Source: Sphingomonas montanisoli
GTDB taxonomy: Bacteria > Pseudomonadota > Alphaproteobacteria > Sphingomonadales > Sphingomonadaceae
Assembly (NCBI RefSeq): GCF_008274695.1
Contig: NZ_VTOU01000007.1
Span: 1-64,000, forward strand
Length of the DNA stretch: 64,000 bases
Direction of reading: 5' to 3'
Shown here: positions 6,856-15,577 of the stretch, piece by piece
How positions within the stretch are numbered: the first letter of the stretch is position 1
Layout: every line of letters begins with the position of its first letter
The notes under the pieces: model-generated
Database searches by the model: none
Seen by the model: only the letters and a program-made list of their open reading frames with translations
Told to the model about the DNA's origin: nothing
Translations under genes and position numbers: made by a program

Positions 6856-8643
6856 ATGCGGGTACGTTTTTGGGGCACGCGCGGATCGCTCGCCAAGCCC
6901 GGACCGTCGACGTTACGCTATGGCGGCAACACGTCGTGCGTCGAGGTGGTCTCTCCGGCCGGCACGCGGCTCGTCATCGATTGCGGGACGGGCGGGCACG
7001 AGTTGGGCAATGCGATCATGGCCGAAGGCAAGCCTTCGCGCGGCCATATGCTGATCAGCCACACCCACTGGGATCATATTCAGGGCATACCCTTTTTCAC
7101 GCCTTTCTTCGTGCCGGGACACGAGTGGGATCTCTATGCGCCGCAGGGCTTCCAGGAGTCGCTGAAGGACGCGCTCGCCGGGCAGATGGAATATACCTAT
7201 TTCCCGATCACGCTCGACGCCTTCGGGGGCAAGCTGCGCTACCACAATCTAGGGGAGGGCAGCTTCACGATCGACGACGTGACGATCCATACGCGCTACC
7301 TTAATCATCCCGCGCTTACGGTGGCTTTCCGGCTCGAAGCAGGCGGCGCGGTCGTCGTCTATGCGTGCGATCACGAACCCCATTCGCGCGACATGGCCGA
7401 TGGAGAGGGCGATCTGTGCGGCGAGGATCTGGCGCATGCCGAGTTCATGCGCGGGGCCGACCTGATCATCCACGACGCGCAATATATCGCGCCCGAATTT
7501 GCGGCCAAGCGCGGCTGGGGCCATTCGACGGTGGAATATGCGTTGCGCGTCGGCCGCGCGGCGGGGGCGCGCAAGCTGGCGCTCACCCATCACGATCCCT
7601 CGCGTCACGATGGCGCGGTCGACGATGTGATGGCGCAGCTTTCGACACGCACCCTGCCCGACGATCCCGAGCTGTTCGCCGCGGCCGAAGGCATGGTGAT
7701 CGACGTCGCCCCCGCGCGCACGCCGACCTTGCTCCGACTGGGGCAGGAGGCGCCCAGCGCGATCCGCGAAGGCGCCATTGCGACGGTGCCTTCGATGCTG
7801 CTGATCGCCGCAGATCCTTCGATCGCGGAACGGATCGGAAAGGCGGTCGCCGATGAGCCCGTCCACCTGAGCTATGCGCCGATCGCGGAGGAGAGCGTGA
7901 AGCTGGCCCGTCGCCGCGTGCCGTCGCTCCTGCTTGCCGAGGCGGCGACGCCCGGCATTGACGATCTGGTCGCCAAGATCGTGCGCGACGCGGGGCATGA
8001 TGTGCCGCTGGTCCTTGTCGGTGGCGAAGGCCCACCGAGCGGCGTGGCAGTCGATCGGCTGGAGGAACCCTGGTCGGTCGAATATGCGCGCACCCGCATC
8101 CGCACCTGGTTGCTGCGCGGCGAGGCGCATTGGGAACGCCCGCCGATCCCCGTGGACGAGGCCGATCGCATGGCGGCGCTGCGCGCGCTCGACATTCTCG
8201 ATACCCCGCAGGAAGAACGCTTCGACCGCCACACCCGGCTCGCCGCCGCCCTGTTCCGCGTGCCCGTGTCGCTGATCAGCATCATCGACAGCGACCGGCA
8301 GTGGTTCAAGTCGTGCTTCGGTGCCGACATGAGCGAGACCCCGCGCGAGCTGAGCTTCTGCGCGCATGCGGTGGCGGCGCGATCAATGCTGGTGGTGCCC
8401 GACACGCTCAAGGATGCCCGATTCCGCGATCATCCGATGGTGCAAGGTGGGCCGCGCCTGCGCTTCTACGCCGGTGCGCCGATCTATGCGCCGGGTGGGC
8501 AGCCGATCGGAACGCTGTGCATCATCGATACGCGGCCGCGCGTGATGACCGAAGAGGAACAGAGTTTGTTGCGTGACCTGGCGGGCATGATCGAAAGCGA
8601 GATGGACATGACCCGCACGGTCGATATCGCCTCCGCGCGATGA
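6856..8643 (+). CDS. MBL-fold hydrolase fused to a receiver-like and a GAF domain
   Basis: The 595-residue protein has three parts. Residues 1-280 are a metallo-beta-lactamase-fold hydrolase with an N-terminal WGTRGS block and a complete HTHWDH zinc motif (His69, His71, Asp73, His74). It resembles the PhnP/cyclic-phosphodiesterase-like group. Residues about 300-425 look like a degenerate receiver domain without a clear acidic pocket. Residues about 432-590 are a GAF sensor (FDRHTRLAAALFRVPVSLIS). There is no signal peptide. The stop overlaps the cyclase start (ATGA), so signal synthesis and a putative hydrolase are made together. Phosphodiesterase activity is an inference. Confidence 0.8.
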   Translation: MRVRFWGTRGSLAKPGPSTLRYGGNTSCVEVVSPAGTRLVIDCGTGGHELGNAIMAEGKPSRGHMLISHTHWDHIQGIPFFTPFFVPGHEWDLYAPQGFQESLKDALAGQMEYTYFPITLDAFGGKLRYHNLGEGSFTIDDVTIHTRYLNHPALTVAFRLEAGGAVVVYACDHEPHSRDMADGEGDLCGEDLAHAEFMRGADLIIHDAQYIAPEFAAKRGWGHSTVEYALRVGRAAGARKLALTHHDPSRHDGAVDDVMAQLSTRTLPDDPELFAAAEGMVIDVAPARTPTLLRLGQEAPSAIREGAIATVPSMLLIAADPSIAERIGKAVADEPVHLSYAPIAEESVKLARRRVPSLLLAEAATPGIDDLVAKIVRDAGHDVPLVLVGGEGPPSGVAVDRLEEPWSVEYARTRIRTWLLRGEAHWERPPIPVDEADRMAALRALDILDTPQEERFDRHTRLAAALFRVPVSLISIIDSDRQWFKSCFGADMSETPRELSFCAHAVAARSMLVVPDTLKDARFRDHPMVQGGPRLRFYAGAPIYAPGGQPIGTLCIIDTRPRVMTEEEQSLLRDLAGMIESEMDMTRTVDIASAR

Positions 8644-11351
8644 CCGCGCTCGAATCCATATCGCTGAAGCCCGACGCCCCGCCCGCAAAGGGCAGCGGCA
8701 GTTCGCGCGCGCTGTTCCGCCGGCTGTTCTGGCTTTACCAGGGCGGCTGTGCGGCGGCGATCGTGATCGTGATGTTCCTCGCCTTCCTGGGTGAGGAGTT
8801 CACGCTCTATCAGTGGATCGTGCTGTCGCTGATGACCCCGTTGGTCGTCGCCGGCTACAACATTCCCGACGTTGTCCTGATCACCCGCCACCACCGGCCG
8901 ATCGGCCGTGCGCTCGACATGCTCGACCGTGGGGAGCGTCCGCCGACGGACGTGCTGGCGGAGGCGGTGGTCGGGGCGCTCAACCTGCCCTTCTACTCGT
9001 TCATGCGGGTGACGTTCGTGCACGGCCCGCTGGTGACGATCCTGACCGCGATCGTCCTGCCCGGTGCGAACCTGCTGTTCGGGACCGAATATCAGCTCTG
9101 GCAAATCCTGGCCTTCTGCGCGACGACGATGTTCTTCGCGTCGCCCACCCACGCGATCTTCGAATATTTCGGGGTGAGCCGGGTGATGGTGCCGATCATC
9201 GTCCGGCTGTCGAGCGCGATGGGCGGGGTGCTGCCGCCCGAATATCAGGCGCGGCTGGTGTCGATCCGGCTCAAGAGCAAATTGCTCTATCTGGCGATCT
9301 TCGTGACCGCGCTGCCGCTGATCTTCTTCGGCCTTTCGATGGTGTTCAAGGTGGAGCGCATGCTGCGCCTGTCGGGGGTGCAGCCGACCGTCGGGCAGAT
9401 GGCGCCCTTCTATATCTGGATCGCGGGCGTATTGCTGGTGTGCGTGCTGGGGTCGGTGATCATGGCGCTGCTGACCGCGCAGGAAGTGTCGCGATCGGCG
9501 AGCCTGCTGGTCAGCGGCATGCGCGACGTCGAACTGGGCAATCTGGAGGATGTGCGGATCGAGGTCGTCTCCACCGACGAATATGCCGACATCTTCCGCG
9601 GCTTCGAATTGATGCTGGAGGCGTTGCGCGAGGAGCAGTTGATCCTTGCGATCAGCAACGATCTGGCGGGGGAGTTGCAGTTGGACCTGCTGATCGCGCG
9701 GATCATGCGGGCAACCACCGAATTGCTCAACGCCGAACGATCGACCCTGTTCGTCTATGATCCCAAGACCGACGAGCTCGTTTCGTTGTTCGCGGAGGGC
9801 GACCTGATTCACGAAATCCGGATCCCGTCCGACACCGGCATTGCGGGGGCGGTGTTCCGATCGGGCGTGTCGGAGAACATCGCCAATCCCTATGCCGACC
9901 CGCGCTTCAACGCCTCGGTCGATCGCGAGACGGGTTTCCACACCGAAACCATCCTCTGCCACCCGATCTTCAACAAGCAGGGCGGCTGCGTCGGTGTGAC
10001 GCAGGTGCTCAACAAGCATGGCGGCGGCGGCTTCACCGCGAAGGACGAGGCGCGGCTCCGCGCCTTCTCGGCCCAGATCGCGGTGTGCCTGGAAAATGCC
10101 CGGCTGTTCGACGACGTGCTGAGCATGAAGAATTACAACGAGAGCATCCTCAAATCGACGTCGAACGGGGTCATCACCTTCGATGACGAGGATCGCATCG
10201 TCACCACCAACGAGGCCGCCCGCCGCCTGCTGGGCGTCAGCGACACGCTGACCGGCGTGCCGGCGCGCGAGGCGTTCAGCGGCGTCAATGCGTGGATCGC
10301 CGAACAGCTCGAACGATCCGATCGCGCGAAGGAATCGAACCTCGCGGTCGACGCCGAAATCGCCCGCGCGGGCGACAGCGCGGCCTCGGTCAACCTGACC
10401 GCCGCGCCGCTGATCGACGCCAACGAAGCCGTCATCGGATCGATGCTGGTGCTGGAGGACATCACCGCCGAAAAGCGCGTACGTTCGACGATGGCGCGCT
10501 ACATGTCGAAGGAGGTCGCCGATCAGCTGCTGGAGGCGGGCGAGAGCGAGCTGACCGGCAAGGACCAGACCGTATCGATCCTCTTTTCCGACGTGCGCGG
10601 TTTTACGACGATCGCCGAGACGATCGGCGCGCGCGGCACCGTCGCGATGCTCAACGAATATTTCACCGAGATGGTCGACGTCATCTTCGAACATGGCGGC
10701 ATCCTCGACAAATATATCGGCGATGCGATCATGGCTTTGTTCGGGGCGCCGTTCGCGGGGCCGGATGACGCCGACAATGCGGTGCGCACTGCGAACCAGA
10801 TGCTGGTCGAGCTGGCCGCGCTCAACGCCCGCCGCGCGGCCGACGGGGCGAAGGCGATCGATATCGGGTTGGGGATCAGTACGGGCGACGTGATCGTCGG
10901 CAATATCGGCTCGATCAAGCGCATGGAATATACGGTGATCGGCGACAACGTGAACCTCGCCTCGCGGCTTGAGGGCGCGAACAAATATTATGGGTCGAAG
11001 ATCCTGTTCTCCGAATTCACCAAGCGTGGGCTCACCGCCGATCATCTGACCCGCGAGATCGATCTGATCCGGGTGAAGGGCAAGGACTTCCCCGTCGCGG
11101 TACACGAGGCGCTCGGCTATCGCGCGGGCGAACTCGATCGCGGGCTGGGGCTGATGTTGGAACGCTATGCTGCGGGACTTGCGGCATATCGCGCGCGCGC
11201 TTGGGGCGACGCGCAAGAGAACTTCCGTCTCGCGCTGCAAGCAATGCCCGGAGACGGTCCCTCCGCCATGTATCTCGACCGCGCGAGGACGTTCGCCGAG
11301 ACCCCGCCGACGGCGGATTGGGATGGCGTCTGGACGCTGACGAGCAAATGA
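8640..11351 (+). CDS. membrane class III adenylate/guanylate cyclase with GAF and PAS domains
   Basis: The 903-residue protein has an N-terminal membrane part with about six hydrophobic segments (30-285). A HAMP-like linker (about 285-330), a GAF domain (about 345-495), a PAS domain (about 500-620), a class III cyclase domain (about 640-835) and a helical tail follow. Both metal aspartates are present (Asp651 in FSDVRGFT, Asp695 in DKYIGDAIMALFG). The purine-contact region MEYTVIGDNVNLASRLE is intact with Lys691 and Asp769, which favours ATP as substrate. It is coupled by ATGA overlaps to the genes on both sides. Confidence 0.92.
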   Translation: MTALESISLKPDAPPAKGSGSSRALFRRLFWLYQGGCAAAIVIVMFLAFLGEEFTLYQWIVLSLMTPLVVAGYNIPDVVLITRHHRPIGRALDMLDRGERPPTDVLAEAVVGALNLPFYSFMRVTFVHGPLVTILTAIVLPGANLLFGTEYQLWQILAFCATTMFFASPTHAIFEYFGVSRVMVPIIVRLSSAMGGVLPPEYQARLVSIRLKSKLLYLAIFVTALPLIFFGLSMVFKVERMLRLSGVQPTVGQMAPFYIWIAGVLLVCVLGSVIMALLTAQEVSRSASLLVSGMRDVELGNLEDVRIEVVSTDEYADIFRGFELMLEALREEQLILAISNDLAGELQLDLLIARIMRATTELLNAERSTLFVYDPKTDELVSLFAEGDLIHEIRIPSDTGIAGAVFRSGVSENIANPYADPRFNASVDRETGFHTETILCHPIFNKQGGCVGVTQVLNKHGGGGFTAKDEARLRAFSAQIAVCLENARLFDDVLSMKNYNESILKSTSNGVITFDDEDRIVTTNEAARRLLGVSDTLTGVPAREAFSGVNAWIAEQLERSDRAKESNLAVDAEIARAGDSAASVNLTAAPLIDANEAVIGSMLVLEDITAEKRVRSTMARYMSKEVADQLLEAGESELTGKDQTVSILFSDVRGFTTIAETIGARGTVAMLNEYFTEMVDVIFEHGGILDKYIGDAIMALFGAPFAGPDDADNAVRTANQMLVELAALNARRAADGAKAIDIGLGISTGDVIVGNIGSIKRMEYTVIGDNVNLASRLEGANKYYGSKILFSEFTKRGLTADHLTREIDLIRVKGKDFPVAVHEALGYRAGELDRGLGLMLERYAAGLAAYRARAWGDAQENFRLALQAMPGDGPSAMYLDRARTFAETPPTADWDGVWTLTSK

Positions 11352-13009
11352 GTTCGGCAACGTCCGACCGCCGTTCGGCTGCGGTGTTTGCCGCGCGTAT
11401 CATTCTCGCGTTGATTGTCGGCGGCACCTTCGCGTTGTTGGCGTGGCGGTTCGTCCATCGTCCTCTGTGGATCGACGAGACGATGGCGATGATCAACTAT
11501 CCGGTCACCGGGTTCGTTGGCCTGTTCGCGCCGCTGCCCTATTATTCGCAGGCCGCTCCTCCGCTTTTCAATCTGATCGGCTCGGCGATCGTGGCGATGC
11601 CGCCAGCTATCGCGCGGTCGATGCTGGCGTTGCTGGTCATCGGCGGGCTGGCGGCGGTCGCGTGGTTGGCTTTCCGTCGGTGGTGGGCGCCGTTGCTGGT
11701 CATCGGCTATCCGATCGCGATCCCTTCGCTGCTGATTTATGCGACTGAGTTCAAATATTATGGCGTCGAGACATTGGGTGCGGGCATCGTCGCCGCCTGG
11801 TTCATGGCGCGCCGATCGCGCGAACCCCTGCGTTTTCGGGATATTGCGATACTGATCGCGGCGATGCTGTGCGGCATCTCGACGATGGTGCTGGCGGCAT
11901 TGGCGCTCGCCATTGCAGCTCTCCTGTCGTGGCATCGGCGGGGGCGGATCGGCGCGGGTGAACTGGCGCTGGGATTGCTTTTCGGCTTCGCGATGATCGC
12001 TTATTATGCGGCGATCCGTTTCGGCACCTCGATCCAGATCAACAACTATCCCGACAGTTATGGCGGCGGCGGGCTGGCGAGCGCGCGGCGCTTTGTACAG
12101 GCGGTGGATGGAATTCTGACATCGCGCGGCGCGCCGATGATATTGGTCGCGGGTGCGATTGGGCTGGGCGGGGGCGGGCCTAGCCGCCGCGTGCTACTGC
12201 TGTCGGCGTGCGCGGTGACGGTGTTCCTAATCCTCGCGATGGCCGGTCTCTATCCCGCATCCTCGCCACGGCATCTCGCTTGGCTCAACGGCATCGCGCT
12301 GTTCGTGGTGCTGAACGCTGTCTCGACGCTAGTGGCGCAGAAAAGCCTGTGGCCCACATCACTCCGCTTTGCGGCGATTGGCGTTCTGTCGTTGCTCGTG
12401 CTGTCCACGCTGCCCCCTGCGCTACGGCAGCTGCGTAATCCGCATGCGGGCATGCGCGAAGCGAATGACGAACTGGTCGCTTGGCTTTCCGCCCAGCCCG
12501 CCAGCGCCATCGGCATGTGGCAGGGAACTCAGTCGGTCGTTCAATATTATCGCCCGTTCGCCCCGGCGATCGGCAAGCATCACTACTTCGGTAAGGTCGA
12601 TCAAAGATCGGTAGCAGTGCCCAAGGCGCTGCTCGGAAAGCAGTTTCTCAGCCAGCCTTATGACCGGATCGTCGCGCGGATCGAAGCGGGACGGCGTGAG
12701 AAAGGCGGTAATGCTAACCGTGTCGTCTATCGGTTGCTTGGCGACTATCGAGGTGCGGCCCGATCTTTGCTGTCGGAAGCGCCGCGGGCGCAGCCCTTCC
12801 TGATCGTGGCGTCGCACGCCGATCTGAAGGATCAGGAAATCCGTAACCGTTTGCGCCGCGACGGCTTGCTGAAGGCTCTGGCCGAAGCGCACTGCACCTA
12901 TCAGCCCGTGCTCACCGTACGCGCGGGCTTCGTTCTGCGCGTTGCCTGCCCGGCCGAAGCCGGGCAGGCAACGGCACAGCATCAGCCCTTGCAGAGTTCC
13001 TCGGTATAA
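11348..13009 (+). CDS. GT-C type membrane glycosyltransferase (GT39/ArnT-like)
   Basis: The 553-residue protein has about ten hydrophobic segments. After the first it carries PLWIDETMAM, with the acidic Asp-Glu pair that GT-C enzymes use in the first periplasmic loop. A soluble C-terminal region (about 400-550) lies outside. Enzymes of this type move sugars from polyprenyl-phosphate carriers onto lipids or proteins. The start at 11348 overlaps the cyclase stop (ATGA), which is unusual for a glycosyltransferase. The 3' end overlaps the convergent COQ4-like gene by 28 bases and contains a strong hairpin. The acceptor is unknown. Confidence 0.75.
   Translation: MSSATSDRRSAAVFAARIILALIVGGTFALLAWRFVHRPLWIDETMAMINYPVTGFVGLFAPLPYYSQAAPPLFNLIGSAIVAMPPAIARSMLALLVIGGLAAVAWLAFRRWWAPLLVIGYPIAIPSLLIYATEFKYYGVETLGAGIVAAWFMARRSREPLRFRDIAILIAAMLCGISTMVLAALALAIAALLSWHRRGRIGAGELALGLLFGFAMIAYYAAIRFGTSIQINNYPDSYGGGGLASARRFVQAVDGILTSRGAPMILVAGAIGLGGGGPSRRVLLLSACAVTVFLILAMAGLYPASSPRHLAWLNGIALFVVLNAVSTLVAQKSLWPTSLRFAAIGVLSLLVLSTLPPALRQLRNPHAGMREANDELVAWLSAQPASAIGMWQGTQSVVQYYRPFAPAIGKHHYFGKVDQRSVAVPKALLGKQFLSQPYDRIVARIEAGRREKGGNANRVVYRLLGDYRGAARSLLSEAPRAQPFLIVASHADLKDQEIRNRLRRDGLLKALAEAHCTYQPVLTVRAGFVLRVACPAEAGQATAQHQPLQSSSV
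12941..12972. terminator. 14-bp perfect hairpin within the 3' end of the glycosyltransferase gene
   Basis: Bases 12941-12954 are exactly complementary to 12959-12972 with a CGAA tetraloop, giving a very stable stem. It lies inside coding sequence ten bases before the convergent COQ4-like gene ends. There is no T-run on either strand. A bidirectional transcription stop or RNA-stability element serving both convergent genes is the likely role, inferred from structure and position. Confidence 0.5.
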
Positions 13010-13845
13010 TCCCAGCCGGCGTCGGGGCCGAAGGTGATGCCGAGATCCTTGACGATGTCATCGATCTGCCAGTCATAATAGCTGTCATAATCGACCATGA
13101 AGAGCAGGGTCTTGAGGTTCTGCCCGGCCTCGATGCCCCAGCGGGTCGCTTCGAGGATGATGTTCATCGCCTGCGGATAGTGCAGGCCGACGCGGGTGAG
13201 CAGCGCCACGCTGACGAACTTGTTCGCCATCGTCAGGAAGCTCGCGAACTCGGGCGTGAAGTGCTTATAGGTCGACGCGATGTTCATATAGGCGAGCGCG
13301 TGTTCGCCGCCGTGGTTCGGGCCGAAACCGGTCAGCAGGTGCTGCAGATCGTGCGTATGGCCGATCCGCTTCATCAGATAGTCGAGGTCGCTCTTCGGCT
13401 CGTAATTGTGGACGAAGTCGGCCTTGTAACCCTTGCCCAGAAACTCGCGCAGCGCGGCGCCCAGCGTGCCGGGGGCGCAGTCCTTCACCCGATCGAGGCT
13501 GAGCGTGACCGGCTTGCGCGCGTCGAGCCACGCGGCGAATTCGGGGTTCTTCTCGCGCTCTTCGGCGATCAGGCGCGTGCCTTCCTGCAGATCGGCAACG
13601 TCGGCCAACGCGCGCGACATGTTCGGAATGTCGTAGGTCGTCGGCAGATCGTGGCCCATCCGGCGCAGGCTCATCGTCGTGAAGGCGTGCACATAGAGCG
13701 GGCTGTTGAGATATTTGGAGGTCGACATCGGCACGCTGCCGGCGACGGGCTCCATGCCCATCCGCATGTAGGCGGCCTGGTCGGCGGTCATTCCGCCTTC
13801 GTAATTGCCGGTCTCTTTCTTCTCGATGGTGGTCATCTCGTTCAT
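12982..13845 (-). CDS. COQ4 family protein
   Basis: The 287-residue protein carries the COQ4 zinc motif HDxxH-x11-E exactly: His165, Asp166, His169 and Glu181, within GHTHDLQHLLTGFG and GGEHALAYMNIA. In eukaryotes COQ4 acts in coenzyme Q synthesis at the C1 position of the ring. The role of this bacterial branch is not settled. The ATG at 13845 is chosen for the GGGAGAGAG ribosome site just upstream. A TetR regulator lies immediately upstream in the same direction and an SDR is divergent from that. This resembles a regulated catabolic unit more than a ubiquinone operon. Confidence 0.85.
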   Translation of the reverse strand: MNEMTTIEKKETGNYEGGMTADQAAYMRMGMEPVAGSVPMSTSKYLNSPLYVHAFTTMSLRRMGHDLPTTYDIPNMSRALADVADLQEGTRLIAEEREKNPEFAAWLDARKPVTLSLDRVKDCAPGTLGAALREFLGKGYKADFVHNYEPKSDLDYLMKRIGHTHDLQHLLTGFGPNHGGEHALAYMNIASTYKHFTPEFASFLTMANKFVSVALLTRVGLHYPQAMNIILEATRWGIEAGQNLKTLLFMVDYDSYYDWQIDDIVKDLGITFGPDAGWDYTEELCKG

Positions 13846-13865
13846 GGATCTCTCTCCCAGGAAAT

Positions 13866-14573
13866 CTAGATCGACAGAATCGATGCTGGTGGCAGTGCTT
13901 CCCCGCGCTCGAAGGCAACCTGCGTGAGCACCCGTTCCAGCAGGGGACGATAATCGGAATAGCGTTCGTCGTCGGTCAACGCGGAGCCGATCGCGCGCAG
14001 ATGCGGGAATTGGTCGTCTGGCGCTTCGAGCAAAGCGCGGGTGACCTTGACGCGGCGGGTCTCGCCCTGCCGTTCCCAGGCACGCGCCATCGCGGCGGAA
14101 ACGGCGGCACCCACCGCAATCCGTCCGCTTTCGCGGCATAGTTCGAACGCCTTTTCGGGCGTAAAGCCGCGTGTGACGAGCAGGGCGACCTGCGTCTCCA
14201 GCGCGATGAGCCCTTCTTCAGGCCCGACCGCGCCCGACACGACAAGGCGCAGCAGTTCGGGCTCGCGGGCCAGCAGTTCATAATCATGCGCGGCATTGGC
14301 GCGGATGATGTCGGCCCAATGCTGGCCATCATCCCGGATCGCCGGACGTTCCGACAGCGCAACGGCAACGAGGCTGTAAAGCTCATCCTTATTCTCGACA
14401 TAGGTGTAGATCGTGCCGAGCCCGACGCCGAGCCGCATCGCCACCGCGCTGATGCTCAGATGCTCGAGACCCAGTTCCTTACCGGCCTCAACCACTTGTC
14501 GCAGCGTCAACGACCGCGGACGTCCTACCGAGCGCCGCGCCTGGCCGCGTGAATCTGAATCCCTGTCTCGCAT
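13866..14573 (-). CDS. TetR family transcriptional regulator
   Basis: The 235-residue protein has a basic N-terminal tail and then a TetR helix-turn-helix at about residues 20-65 (LTLRQVVEAG, AVAMRLGVGLGTIYTYVENKDELY). A helical ligand-binding domain of usual length follows. It is encoded 20 bases upstream of the COQ4-like gene on the same strand and divergently from an SDR. It probably controls both from the 133-base intergenic region, where repeated GAAATACG words and a short palindrome occur. The ligand is unknown. Confidence 0.88.
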   Translation of the reverse strand: MRDRDSDSRGQARRSVGRPRSLTLRQVVEAGKELGLEHLSISAVAMRLGVGLGTIYTYVENKDELYSLVAVALSERPAIRDDGQHWADIIRANAAHDYELLAREPELLRLVVSGAVGPEEGLIALETQVALLVTRGFTPEKAFELCRESGRIAVGAAVSAAMARAWERQGETRRVKVTRALLEAPDDQFPHLRAIGSALTDDERYSDYRPLLERVLTQVAFERGEALPPASILSI

Positions 14574-14580
14574 GAGTCGT

Positions 14581-14625
14581 GAAATACGGATCTAATTTCC
14601 GAAACGCAATTGGAAATACGTTTCC
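14581..14625. promoter_or_regulatory. candidate TetR operator region between divergent genes
   Basis: GAAATACG occurs at 14581-14588 and again at 14613-14620. The second copy lies in the palindromic GGAAATACGTTTCC at 14612-14625, and TTTCCGAAAC lies between them. The cluster begins 8 bases upstream of the TetR start and lies about 80-125 bases before the SDR start. This is the usual place for an autoregulatory operator. The link to this regulator is an inference. Confidence 0.45.
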
Positions 14626-14706
14626 GGGTGGACGGCACGCGCAGCGAGCGCGATTGACCGATGTCTTGACGCCCCGGCTTCTGGCGCCAGCGATAGGAGA
14701 GAGACG

Positions 14707-15522
14707 ATGGATCTGAAGCTGGACGGCAAGCGAGCGCTCGTCACGGGATCGAGTGGTGGGATCGGCGCGGGCGTGGCCGAAATCCTTGCGCGCGAGGGCG
14801 CATCGGTCGTCGTTCATGGCCGCGATACCGGCCGGGCCGAAGCCACCGCGCAGCGGATTCGGGCAGCCGGCGGGCAGGTGGCGATTGCGTGCGGCGATCT
14901 GTCGACCGATGCGGGGGGCAATGCCGTTGCCGATGCCGCGCTCGCGGCGTTCGGGGGCATCGATATCCTCGTCAACAATGCCGGCGGGCGATCGAGCGAC
15001 AATGGCGTGGCGGACTGGCTGCAGGCCGAAGGGAATGACTGGGCCGATACCTATCAGATGAACACGGTCGCCGCCGTACGCCTGATCCGCCGCCTTGCGC
15101 CGGCCATGAAGGAGCGCGGCTGGGGACGGATCATCCAGATCGCGAGCGCGGCGGGCACATCGCCCAGCGCCAACTCGCCCCAATATGCGGCGTCGAAGGC
15201 GGCGATGATCAACATGACGGTGAGTCTTTCCAAGGCGCTGTCGCGCACCGGCGTCACCGTCAACACGATCAGCCCCGGTATGATCCAGACGCCCGCGGTC
15301 GATGCCTGGCTGGACGGAATCGCCGATGCGCGCGGCTGGCCGGGGGATAGGGCGAAGAGCATGACGTGGGTGCTCGACACTGTCGTCCACCAGACGGTCG
15401 ATCGGATCGGAATCCCCGCGGATATCGGCAATGTCATCGCGCTGGTGGCGAGCCCGCTGGGCGACTTCATCAACGGCGCGAATTTCCGTGTCGACGGGGG
15501 CAATTCGCCGGCGGTGAACTGA
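14707..15522 (+). CDS. short-chain dehydrogenase/reductase (SDR)
   Basis: The 271-residue enzyme is a classical SDR of standard length. It has the cofactor motif TGSSGGIG (about 14-21), the NNAG motif, a catalytic serine in IASAAG and the active-site YAASK. An HGRD stretch after the second strand contains a basic residue, which suggests NADP(H). A GATAGGAGAGAGACG ribosome site precedes the ATG. It is divergent from the TetR/COQ4 pair and probably shares its control. The substrate cannot be read from the sequence. Confidence 0.88.
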   Translation: MDLKLDGKRALVTGSSGGIGAGVAEILAREGASVVVHGRDTGRAEATAQRIRAAGGQVAIACGDLSTDAGGNAVADAALAAFGGIDILVNNAGGRSSDNGVADWLQAEGNDWADTYQMNTVAAVRLIRRLAPAMKERGWGRIIQIASAAGTSPSANSPQYAASKAAMINMTVSLSKALSRTGVTVNTISPGMIQTPAVDAWLDGIADARGWPGDRAKSMTWVLDTVVHQTVDRIGIPADIGNVIALVASPLGDFINGANFRVDGGNSPAVN

Positions 15523-15577
15523 CGGGTTGCGCAGGGGGCATCCAAGACTCTAATTTCGCGCGGCAGGGGAGCCGTGC

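Noticed and set aside
8484-11360. A 958-codon open frame on the minus strand across the cyclase gene
   Set aside because: It is the mirror of a strongly conserved plus-strand cyclase. Its translation is rich in Arg, His, Asp and Gln without domain motifs, as expected of an antisense frame in GC-rich DNA.
13846-14139. A longer N-terminus for the COQ4-like protein
   Set aside because: The extra 98 residues lie over the TetR gene, look like noise, and a good ribosome site precedes the ATG at 13845.
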